NCBI GenBank assembly: GCA_009691725.1
Contig: SIAP01000009.1
Location: forward strand, 1-64,000
DNA from: Phycisphaerales bacterium
GTDB taxonomy: Bacteria; Planctomycetota; Phycisphaerae; Phycisphaerales; SM1A02
Reading direction: 5' to 3'
DNA length: 64,000 nucleotides
Part shown: in pieces, positions 25,902 through 33,086 of the stretch
How the letters are laid out: each line of letters opens with the position of its first letter
How positions within the stretch are numbered: position 1 is the stretch's first letter
Position numbers and translations under genes: made by a program
The notes under the pieces: model-generated
What the model was told of the DNA's origin: nothing
What the model saw: the letters and a program-made list of their open reading frames with translations, nothing else
Databases searched by the model: none

Positions 25902-26658
25902 TCGCTCCATCTCCTCGATTGCACTCAAGACGCCGACGCGAAACATGCAACGCATCGGATGATTGATCGATCCCAATCGCACGTCTGCCCGACTGCACTG
26001 CGGCAACCAATGTCGTGCCACTTCCACAGGTTGGATCGAGAACCACTCCGCCGACGGGACAACACGCGTTCACCAACATCGTGAGGAGCGCGATGGGTTT
26101 TTGGGTTGGATACCCGGTGCGCTCGAAGGCCATGTTGTTGATCGAAGGGATCTCGATGACATCGGTTGCTTTCTTCATCCTTCCACGAAGCCTCGCACTC
26201 CGCGCTGGCACCATCGGCGGTTGAAACCAATAGTCCTCGCTGCGGGAGTAAAAGAAAATGTCGTCATGCTTGCGCGCGAACGACCTCGGACCAGACCCTC
26301 CCAATCCGTATGACCACACCAGATGATTGACGAACGCGTCCGCTCCGAAGCAGTCGTCCAGCATGAGCCGAACATGATGACTCGTGTGCCAATCCACATG
26401 CACCAGAATGGATCCAGTGGGACGAAGGACGCGATGCATCTCTGCCAACCTCGGCGCGAGAAAGGCGCGATAGGCACTCGCATTCACAAATCTGTCTTCG
26501 AACGAAAGCCCGCCGCGTCCCTTGCGCACACTTCCCGAACTGAATGGTGGATCGACATAGACCAGATCGATCGATCCCGTTTCGATCGTGGGCAGGACAT
26601 CGACGCAATCACCCTTGAGCAGTGTCCACGGGAGTCCAGTTCGAGACAACTCCGCCAC
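25822..26658 (-). CDS. Orphan site-specific DNA methyltransferase (beta class)
   Basis: A 278-residue N6-adenine or N4-cytosine methyltransferase. The catalytic motif IV VDPPFSS (36-40) precedes the SAM-binding motif I DPTCGSGTT (208-216), the order of the beta class. A further conserved piece is TQKPIALLTMLV, motif X. Between them lies a presumed target-recognition region. No restriction endonuclease is adjacent, so it is probably solitary. The specificity cannot be read from the sequence. Its last 26 codons lie antisense to the end of purK. It is 8 bp downstream of the Xer-type recombinase and probably co-transcribed with it. Confidence 0.87.
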   Translation of the reverse strand: MAELSRTGLPWTLLKGDCVDVLPTIETGSIDLVYVDPPFSSGSVRKGRGGLSFEDRFVNASAYRAFLAPRLAEMHRVLRPTGSILVHVDWHTSHHVRLMLDDCFGADAFVNHLVWSYGLGGSGPRSFARKHDDIFFYSRSEDYWFQPPMVPARSARLRGRMKKATDVIEIPSINNMAFERTGYPTQKPIALLTMLVNACCPVGGVVLDPTCGSGTTLVAAVQSGRRAIGIDQSSDALHVSRRRLECNRGDGAITHPTPRAARVEQSEQQGPLPLAQSA

Positions 26659-26666
26659 GGGATTCG

Positions 26667-27644
26667 TCAGGAGGCTTCCGCTCGCGGGTGCGCACGGTCA
26701 TATGCCTCACGCATGCGAGCCGTCGTGAGATGTGTGTAGACCTGGGTGCTGGACAGCGACTGATGCCCGAGCAATTCCTGGACAGCCCGAAGATCCGCAC
26801 CGTTGTCAAGGAGATGCGTCGCAAACGAATGGCGAATCGTGTGTGGTGAGATGTCGGGGTCAAGTCCCGCAATCTTGAGGTACTTCGAGACCTTCCGGCG
26901 AACCGAACGACTCGAGAGCCGCGATCCGAGTTTGTTGACGAAGAGCGGACAACCCGCATCCATCGGCACTTTTTCAGCCTCGGCTCGAACGAGATAGCGC
27001 GCGACCGCAGCAAGAGCGTGCGTCCCAATCGGGACGGCCCGTTCGCGACGACCCTTCCCCTTCACCTTCAGCACGCAGCCTTGGATGTCCATGTCGCCCC
27101 GATTGATGGCGACAACTTCGCTGACTCGGATGCCCGTCGAGTAGAGCGTCTCAAGAATCGCGCGATCGCGTGCCCCAAGAAGATCGGATTCACTCGGTGC
27201 GGCAAGCAACTTTTCAACCTGATCGACAGTGATCGCCTTGGGCAATCGTCGCGCCTGCTTTGGCGTGCGAATGAGCGTCATCGGGTTGGACGATGTGTGA
27301 CCACGCTTTTCCATCCACTTGTGAAATGAGCGCAGTGTCGCGATCTTGCGCGCAGTTGTTGCTGCGGAATAATTCTGCACCGAGAGATGTGCGAGGAATC
27401 CTCGAACCGCATCGACATTCGCGGCGAGCATCCGACCGCAGATTGTGTTGAGTGCCGTGGCATCGCGCTTTTCAAGGACCATTCGTTCCCGTTGGAGGTC
27501 AAATTCGATTCTGTACTCGGCAGCGAGGAAGTCCGCGAACTGGCGGAGATCCAGGCCGTAACACCGAGATGTGTAAGGACTGAAGTGCCGTTCGTCGATC
27601 AGGTACGAGAGAAACTGTTCAACGATCGGGATGGATCCGCTCAT
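26667..27644 (-). CDS. xerC: Tyrosine recombinase, XerC/XerD type
   Basis: A 325-residue site-specific recombinase. The N-terminal SAM-like core-binding domain has a short insertion (about residues 45-70). The catalytic domain shows Arg in STGIRVSEV, Lys in VKGKGRRER, HTIRHSFATHLL (His, Arg), LGHQSLSSTQVYTH (His and nucleophile Tyr). Xer proteins resolve chromosome dimers at dif. Whether this is XerC or XerD cannot be decided; the symbol is the more likely of the two. The ATG at 27644 gives a normal N-terminus; the frame extends to 27731 with a less plausible start. Presence beside a methyltransferase could also suggest an integrase, but no other mobile genes are seen. Confidence 0.82.
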   Translation of the reverse strand: MSGSIPIVEQFLSYLIDERHFSPYTSRCYGLDLRQFADFLAAEYRIEFDLQRERMVLEKRDATALNTICGRMLAANVDAVRGFLAHLSVQNYSAATTARKIATLRSFHKWMEKRGHTSSNPMTLIRTPKQARRLPKAITVDQVEKLLAAPSESDLLGARDRAILETLYSTGIRVSEVVAINRGDMDIQGCVLKVKGKGRRERAVPIGTHALAAVARYLVRAEAEKVPMDAGCPLFVNKLGSRLSSRSVRRKVSKYLKIAGLDPDISPHTIRHSFATHLLDNGADLRAVQELLGHQSLSSTQVYTHLTTARMREAYDRAHPRAEAS

Positions 27645-27699
27645 GTGGAACTCTTTTCGTGGGGAGTCGTCGGGTCGAAGAAACTCAAATGCGCCTACT

Positions 27700-27713
27700 G
27701 ATAACTTGTTATC
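27700..27713. promoter_or_regulatory. Inverted repeat upstream of the Xer gene
   Basis: GATAACTTGTTATC, two perfect 6-bp arms with a 2-bp centre, lies 56 bp before the Xer start in an AT-richer stretch. It could be an operator or part of a recombination site. The arrangement does not match a dif consensus (two 11-bp arms, 6-8 bp spacer). Confidence 0.35.
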
Positions 27714-27846
27714 CAGACTGTAGTTAAGCAATCAAAGTACGCTGGTTGCTTGCTGCCAAGGTATTTATCGGCAATCTCTTGCGAAATCAGTAGGGTTCGT
27801 CCGATAAATCCCCTGAATTTTCGAGAGTTTCCAACGGTGGTCTAAA

Positions 27847-27877
27847 TTGAGCCAGTCACGACAGACCTCTGTACACT
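27847..27877 (+). promoter_or_regulatory. Possible sigma-70 promoter of tRNA-Lys
   Basis: TTGAGC (27847-27852) and TACACT (27872-27877) resemble -35 and -10 boxes. The 19-bp spacer is longer than ideal. Transcription would start about 15 bases before the tRNA. This is a weak, position-based call. Confidence 0.3.
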
Positions 27878-27898
27878 CTTTCCCCAACTCAAATCACA

Positions 27899-27971
27899 GA
27901 TTGCGTAGCTCAGCTGGTAGAGCAAGTGGCTTTTAACCTCTAGGTCCTGGGTTCGATCCCCAGCGCAATCA
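27899..27971 (+). tRNA. tRNA-Lys (anticodon TTT)
   Basis: Full cloverleaf of 73 nt. The acceptor stem GATTGCG/CGCAATC pairs perfectly with discriminator A. The D arm is GCTC-AGCTGGTA-GAGC, the anticodon loop CTTTTAA has TTT at 27932-27934, and the T arm is CTGGG-TTCGATC-CCCAG. The central pair of the anticodon stem is a T-T mismatch (27927 with 27939). CCA is not encoded. Confidence 0.96.
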
Positions 27972-28002
27972 TTCGATACTGAATTGCAGAGATTCAAGAA
28001 AC

Positions 28003-31000
28003 ATGCTTGTTGTTCACGCAAACTGGTCTGATGAAACCCTGCATCTTTGGGCTGAGTCGCTGTCTTGCGCCGTCACACTCGAGAGCGTCACGGCGCCGAT
28101 GCATCCGTTTGTTGCAAGCCCCCGAGATCTCCGCGGCGCACTCGAGTCGGTCTTTGGGTCACTCGACGGCGCGATGGATGGTCACCTCGATCTGCTCCTC
28201 CCCCACTTTCATGCCACGCTCGATCGACTCGACTCGACACGATCTTCCACGCTCCCATCGAGCCGGCTCGCGGGACTCATGGGTCGGCCGACGCTCGATG
28301 AGGAATCACTCACACTCGAGCCGACGCGCGTTGCAACGCTGGCTCTCGCACCAGGCGCGGCACTTCAATTGTTGTTAGCGATGCGCGCCTGTGAGGAGAG
28401 TCCGGCTGATGAGTTCGTTGTTGCACATTCGATGCACTGGTGGTTTGCCCTTGCCCAGTTTGCACTTGACTCTGTGATTGATCAGCGCGTGATCCCAACG
28501 GTCCTGCAGCGGCGCGATGGCACCTTCGCAGGACAGTGGCGACCGTGGCTCAACGACCCGGATGCGAACACCCAACTCGCTGATCTTCTTGCCAGCATGC
28601 CCGCCGCCGCACGCGCGATCGACGGTTCCGATGGACAACCGTGGCCCATCGTTGATTCGTTTCTTGGTGCGACCGTCGATTCCATCGTTCGTTCGACGCT
28701 GGTGGGCGAAAACTTCGACGAGTCCATCGAGGGCTTTGACACAAGCGTCGATGCACACGCCGCGTGGCTCAGTGGACTCTTGAGTGCAAACGATTCGATC
28801 ACCGTCGCACGCAGAACTTCCTTTGATGTCTTGCGCGACACTCGCGGGTGGCTCAGCGTGCTCGACGAAGCACGCGTCACAACCGGGATGCGATTGCGGT
28901 TTGAGGTGCGCGAACCGGATCTCGATGCCGCCGAGGATGGCATCGACGCGCAATGGCATGTCGGATTTGGACTCGTGGATCCAGACGCGCCCGACACCGT
29001 GTTCGATGCACAGATGCTCTTTGATCGCCCAACTGGAAAGCGCAAGGGCGGCGCTGCCTCTATCGCTGGAGGGCGCAATGATGAACTCGCCGAGATGTTG
29101 TTGAAGGAATTGGCGCGAGCGAGCCGAATCTGGCCGCAGTTGGATGAAGCGCTCGAAGATGAAGCTCCATCTGGCATCGATCTCGACACGCGACAGGTCT
29201 ATCAATTCATGCGCGACCTGCGACCGATTCTGCTCGAGGCTGGATTCTTCGTGGAAGTCCCCGAGTGGTGGGGCGAATCTGCCAGTCGCATCAACGCAAA
29301 CCTGTTGATCGATTCGCCAGATGCACCGCCGACATCGGCCGAGAGTGATGGAAACCGCGGAGCTGGCTCGTTGGGCTTGGGATTGCAATCGCTCGTGGGG
29401 TATCGCTGGCAGGTCGCGCTGGGCACTCAGAATGTGTCGATCGAAATGCTGGAGAAGCTCTCGCAGAAGGGCTCGCCGCTCGTGCGAGTCGGAGGTCGGT
29501 GGGTCGATCTGCGTCCCGAGGACATTGAATCTGCACTGAAGTTCTTGCGCAGTCACCCCGGCGGCACGATGACGCTCGTCGAAGCAATGCGAATGGCCCA
29601 TGGCATCGATGGACCGCCCGAGGCACTCCCAGTGAGCGGAGTCCAAGCAACGGGATGGGTGAAGCAACTCTTGTCTGGAACGGATTCAAGCGAGGCGTTC
29701 CAAATGGCGGGTCCTCCTGCAACATTTCAAGGAACGCTGCGCCCCTACCAGTTGTCGGGGTTGAGCTGGCTTGCGTTCCTTGATCGACTTGGGCTTGGAG
29801 CGTGTCTTGCGGACGACATGGGACTCGGCAAGACCATCCAGTTGATCGCGCTGCTCCAGCACGAGCGAACGAAGATCGGGGCCGCCAAGATTGGACCATC
29901 GCTTTTGGTCACACCCATGTCCGTGATGGGCAACTGGAAGCGCGAACTCGCGCGATTCGCCCCCGAGTTGACGGTCATGATCCATCATGGACTCGATCGC
30001 GCCGCGGGCGAACGGTTTGCGTCGCTCGTGAGTGACCATGATGTGGTACTCACCACCTACTCGATCGTGGTGCGCGACAAAGAAGTATTGCAATCGATCC
30101 AGTGGCGCCGCGTGGTGTTGGACGAAGCGCAGTACATCAAGAATCCTCCAACGAAACAGACCGTCGCCATTCGTTCACTGAACACACAATCACGAATCGC
30201 TCTGACTGGAACTCCAGTCGAAAACAGACTCGCCGAACTCTGGTCGATCTTGGAGTTCTGCTGTCCGGGATACCTTGGCACGAATCAAGATTTCCGGCGC
30301 CGATTTGCTGGACCCATCGAACGCAATCGCGATCGCAAGACGGCCGATCGATTACGTGCGCTGGTGCGACCATTCATCCTGCGCCGTCTCAAGACCGATC
30401 CGAAAGTCATCAACGATCTTCCGCCGCTGATCGAGAGCCGCCAGCACATCGCCCTCACCGACGAGCAAGTGAAACTCTACGACGAAGTTGTCGCAGAAAT
30501 GTTGAACAAGGTCGACCACTCAGATGGAATTCGCCGCCGCGGACTCGTATTGAGCGCACTCGTCAAACTCAAGCAGATTTGCAATCATCCAGCCCACTAT
30601 CTCGGTGAGGCCATAGGCACAGCCACACGAGGCACTGAATTGGTCGACGACTCCGAGAGCGACTCCGCAGTCTCGCCGCTCCTCTCGATCCAGCAATCAT
30701 CGTTGACTCCCAGCCGCAGCGGCAAGACGCAGCGCCTCATCGAGATGCTCGGCGAAGTGGTCGCAGCCGGGGACTGCGCGCTGGTCTTCACACAGTATCG
30801 GCAGATGGGACATCTGCTCGACGCGATGATTCGGCAGTCGCTTGACGTTGAGCCACTCTTCTTGCACGGCGGAACGTCGCAGCAAAAGCGCGATGCTCTC
30901 GTCGAACGCTTTCAGAAAGGCGATGGAACGACGCCGATCTTCATTCTCAGCCTCAAGGCCGGAGGTGTCGGTCTCAACCTCACTGCGGCAAATCACGTCT

Positions 31001-31266
31001 TTCACTTCGATCGATGGTGGAATCCCGCGGTTGAGAATCAGGCGACCGACCGAGCGTTCCGTATTGGACAGACCCGCACTGTCAACGTCCACAAGTACAT
31101 CTGCACGGGCAGCCTTGAGGAGCGCATCGACCAGATGATCGAGCAGAAGACCGAACTCGCAACACATGTGATTGGTGCTGGCGATGCGTGGCTCACTGAA
31201 TTGTCCACCAATCAACTGCGCGATCTCATCACGCTTCGAAAGACTGGGTTGGAGGGCAGCGAATGA
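28003..31266 (+). CDS. SNF2-family helicase-like ATPase
   Basis: A 1087-residue bacterial SNF2/HepA-type protein. The N-terminal 560 residues form the SNF2_N-associated region seen in bacterial SWF/SNF proteins. The motor begins at RPYQLSGLSWLAFLD (about 577), with Walker A ADDMGLGKTIQ (about 602), DEAQYIKNP (about 706), LTGTPVENRL, and a helicase C domain with LKAGGVGLNLT and FRIGQTR. Such motors translocate on double-stranded DNA and remodel nucleoprotein complexes. An acidic insertion (ELVDDSESDSA) lies between the lobes. Its stop is coupled by 4 bp to a SWIM-finger gene, the usual partner of this protein class. ATG at 28003 is 31 bp after tRNA-Lys. Confidence 0.92.
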   Translation: MLVVHANWSDETLHLWAESLSCAVTLESVTAPMHPFVASPRDLRGALESVFGSLDGAMDGHLDLLLPHFHATLDRLDSTRSSTLPSSRLAGLMGRPTLDEESLTLEPTRVATLALAPGAALQLLLAMRACEESPADEFVVAHSMHWWFALAQFALDSVIDQRVIPTVLQRRDGTFAGQWRPWLNDPDANTQLADLLASMPAAARAIDGSDGQPWPIVDSFLGATVDSIVRSTLVGENFDESIEGFDTSVDAHAAWLSGLLSANDSITVARRTSFDVLRDTRGWLSVLDEARVTTGMRLRFEVREPDLDAAEDGIDAQWHVGFGLVDPDAPDTVFDAQMLFDRPTGKRKGGAASIAGGRNDELAEMLLKELARASRIWPQLDEALEDEAPSGIDLDTRQVYQFMRDLRPILLEAGFFVEVPEWWGESASRINANLLIDSPDAPPTSAESDGNRGAGSLGLGLQSLVGYRWQVALGTQNVSIEMLEKLSQKGSPLVRVGGRWVDLRPEDIESALKFLRSHPGGTMTLVEAMRMAHGIDGPPEALPVSGVQATGWVKQLLSGTDSSEAFQMAGPPATFQGTLRPYQLSGLSWLAFLDRLGLGACLADDMGLGKTIQLIALLQHERTKIGAAKIGPSLLVTPMSVMGNWKRELARFAPELTVMIHHGLDRAAGERFASLVSDHDVVLTTYSIVVRDKEVLQSIQWRRVVLDEAQYIKNPPTKQTVAIRSLNTQSRIALTGTPVENRLAELWSILEFCCPGYLGTNQDFRRRFAGPIERNRDRKTADRLRALVRPFILRRLKTDPKVINDLPPLIESRQHIALTDEQVKLYDEVVAEMLNKVDHSDGIRRRGLVLSALVKLKQICNHPAHYLGEAIGTATRGTELVDDSESDSAVSPLLSIQQSSLTPSRSGKTQRLIEMLGEVVAAGDCALVFTQYRQMGHLLDAMIRQSLDVEPLFLHGGTSQQKRDALVERFQKGDGTTPIFILSLKAGGVGLNLTAANHVFHFDRWWNPAVENQATDRAFRIGQTRTVNVHKYICTGSLEERIDQMIEQKTELATHVIGAGDAWLTELSTNQLRDLITLRKTGLEGSE

Positions 31267-32162
31267 CGCAGTGGCAAGAACCAAACACTCCCAGGCCGCC
31301 CGAGAATCCGCGCCGAGTGATCGGCGGGTACAAATTCAAGCGCAAACAGGGAATTGAAGACCTCCCCTGGACCGCTGAACCGCTGCTGCGCGCAGTGCTC
31401 GAAGCTGCGGATGCCGAAACACGCGAGGAGGGATATTCCTACGCACTCTCTGGGCAAACGGTCACGATGCTGCCATTCGACGCACGAATCGCCGCATCGG
31501 TGCAAGGCCGTTCATCGCGCCCCTATCAACTCGAGATCACGTTCACGCCGTGGACTCCAGAGGAGTGGGACAAGATCATTGCGGCGTTATGCGGTGAAGC
31601 GATATTTGCAGCGCGTTTCCTCATTGGTGAAATGCCTGCGTCCACGGCCACTGTCGTTGCGGACCTTGGTATTCGAACCCCACTCGTCCCGATCAAGCCA
31701 GGTGCGAAGGGCAATTGCGATCCCCTCATGAAGTGCTCGTGTGGGGCGACTCAGCCATGCAAGCATGTTGTGGCAATGATGCACATCCTTGCGGAGCGGC
31801 TCGAAGAAGAACCCCTCCTGCTCCTGCAGTTGCGGGGAATGCCAGTCGCGCGCGTTCTTGAACGCATCCACGAGAAGCGCACACTCGCCACGCGCGGTGC
31901 GAATCAAGCGCACCCAACGCCGCAAGCCGCGAACGATCACGCACTCGTGACCCCACTTGAAACGATGCTCCATGATTTTTGGCGCCCCGGGCGGCGCCTG
32001 CATGATTTGGAGTCGCGACCAGTGCCGACGCACACGCCGCACGCGCTCTTGCGCCGACTTGGTGCGAGCCCTCTCGGCGGGCGCTTTCCGCTTGTTGGCC
32101 TGCTTGCCACGATCTACGACATCGCTCGTGAGCGCGGGACGGCGCTGCGCGACCGAGTGTGA
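31263..32162 (+). CDS. SWIM zinc-finger protein, SNF2 partner
   Basis: A 299-residue protein with a SWIM motif around residues 157-169: CSCGATQPCKHVV, the CxCxnCxH zinc-binding pattern. The N-terminal part is a beta-rich region found before the finger in bacterial homologues (TITFTPWTPEEWDKI-like pattern, here LEITFTPWTPEEW). The C-terminus includes LLRRLGASPLGG, also typical of this partner family. It overlaps the SNF2 gene by 4 bp, and genome pairs of SNF2 and SWIM proteins are common. It likely helps the ATPase bind nucleic acid or protein; the exact role is unknown. Confidence 0.85.
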   Translation: MTQWQEPNTPRPPENPRRVIGGYKFKRKQGIEDLPWTAEPLLRAVLEAADAETREEGYSYALSGQTVTMLPFDARIAASVQGRSSRPYQLEITFTPWTPEEWDKIIAALCGEAIFAARFLIGEMPASTATVVADLGIRTPLVPIKPGAKGNCDPLMKCSCGATQPCKHVVAMMHILAERLEEEPLLLLQLRGMPVARVLERIHEKRTLATRGANQAHPTPQAANDHALVTPLETMLHDFWRPGRRLHDLESRPVPTHTPHALLRRLGASPLGGRFPLVGLLATIYDIARERGTALRDRV

Positions 32163-32204
32163 TCGCCTCCCCCTCGCGGCATTCCAAACTACGATCACGA
32201 TTGA

Positions 32205-33077
32205 ATGAGTTCGCGTGCGAATCAACCACCTGCGACCCTGCGGGCGATTCAATATGCCTCCCGCGCATTGCGCCGGGGTGCGCCGTGTGAAGCGCGCACG
32301 CGACGGCGGCTTCCAAGTCAATCTGCCATCGCGTGGGCTGCGCATCAATTGCACCATGTGATGCTCTCCAACAAGGTCGAAATGGAAGAGGTCGTCGAAC
32401 TGCTTCACCCCGAGATGGTCTGTGCATTCATGAGTGCTTCGACTTCGCAGCGCATCGGGACCGCACGTGCGAATCGTTCGATGTGCGCACTCCTCCGCGC
32501 TCTGCCAAAGATTCAGAGGGTGCTCTTGGTGGATCTCGAAGGTGCCTTTGAACGCGACCCCGCCGCACGAAGTCGCGCCGAAATCGTCTTGTGCTATCCA
32601 GGAATTCGGGCGCTCTGTGTGCACCGCGTCGCACATGAACTCCACAGGTTGCGCGTGCCGCTGGTCGACCGCATGCTGTCAGAATCCGCTCACGACTCGA
32701 CAGGGATCGACATCCACCCAGGTGCGACGATTGGTTCTGGATTCTTCATCGACCACGGAACAAGTGTGGTCATCGGAGAAACAGCGGTGATCGGACGGAA
32801 TTGCACGCTCTATCAAGGCGTCACACTCGGCGCACGACGATTCGATCGACACGCAGACGGTTCCATTCGCAGAGGTTCCAAGCGACATCCGACGCTGCGA
32901 GACAATGTGACCGTGTATGCAAATGCAACCATTCTTGGTGGAGACACCATCATCGGTCGGGGATCAACAATCGCTGCTGGAGTGCTCGTCCAAGAGAGCG
33001 TGCCGGCAAACTCGATTGTCAAACCTGCGAGGGTTGAACTGACCGTGGCGCGCCGCGGTCGCGGTCGAGCGCACTAG
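32205..33077 (+). CDS. cysE: Serine O-acetyltransferase
   Basis: A 290-residue left-handed beta-helix acyltransferase that acetylates serine in cysteine biosynthesis. It has CysE hallmarks: CYPGIRALCVHRVAHELH, DIHPGATIGSGFFIDHGTSV (catalytic His/Asp), GRNCTLYQGVTLGARRF and KRHPTLRDNVTVYANATILG. The N-terminal helical domain is longer than in minimal enzymes. It follows the SWIM gene by 42 bp; no sulphur-assimilation gene is adjacent. Confidence 0.9.
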   Translation: MSSRANQPPATLRAIQYASRALRRGAPCEARTRRRLPSQSAIAWAAHQLHHVMLSNKVEMEEVVELLHPEMVCAFMSASTSQRIGTARANRSMCALLRALPKIQRVLLVDLEGAFERDPAARSRAEIVLCYPGIRALCVHRVAHELHRLRVPLVDRMLSESAHDSTGIDIHPGATIGSGFFIDHGTSVVIGETAVIGRNCTLYQGVTLGARRFDRHADGSIRRGSKRHPTLRDNVTVYANATILGGDTIIGRGSTIAAGVLVQESVPANSIVKPARVELTVARRGRGRAH

Positions 33078-33086
33078 TTCATCGAT

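Noticed and set aside
25822-27644. Mobile island (methyltransferase plus integrase next to a tRNA)
   Set aside because: No flanking direct repeat of the tRNA end, no transposase, phage or toxin genes were seen, and the recombinase resembles a housekeeping Xer protein.
27690-27730. dif site for the Xer recombinase
   Set aside because: The dyad arms are 6 bp with a 2-bp centre, and the flanks do not match the 11-6-11 dif arrangement.
28375-29667. 430-codon minus-strand frame
   Set aside because: Antisense to the SNF2 N-terminal region; composition rich in Cys, His and Arg, typical of shadow frames.
31587-32645. 352-codon minus-strand frame across the SWIM and cysE genes
   Set aside because: Antisense to two genes with recognisable motifs; no family features.
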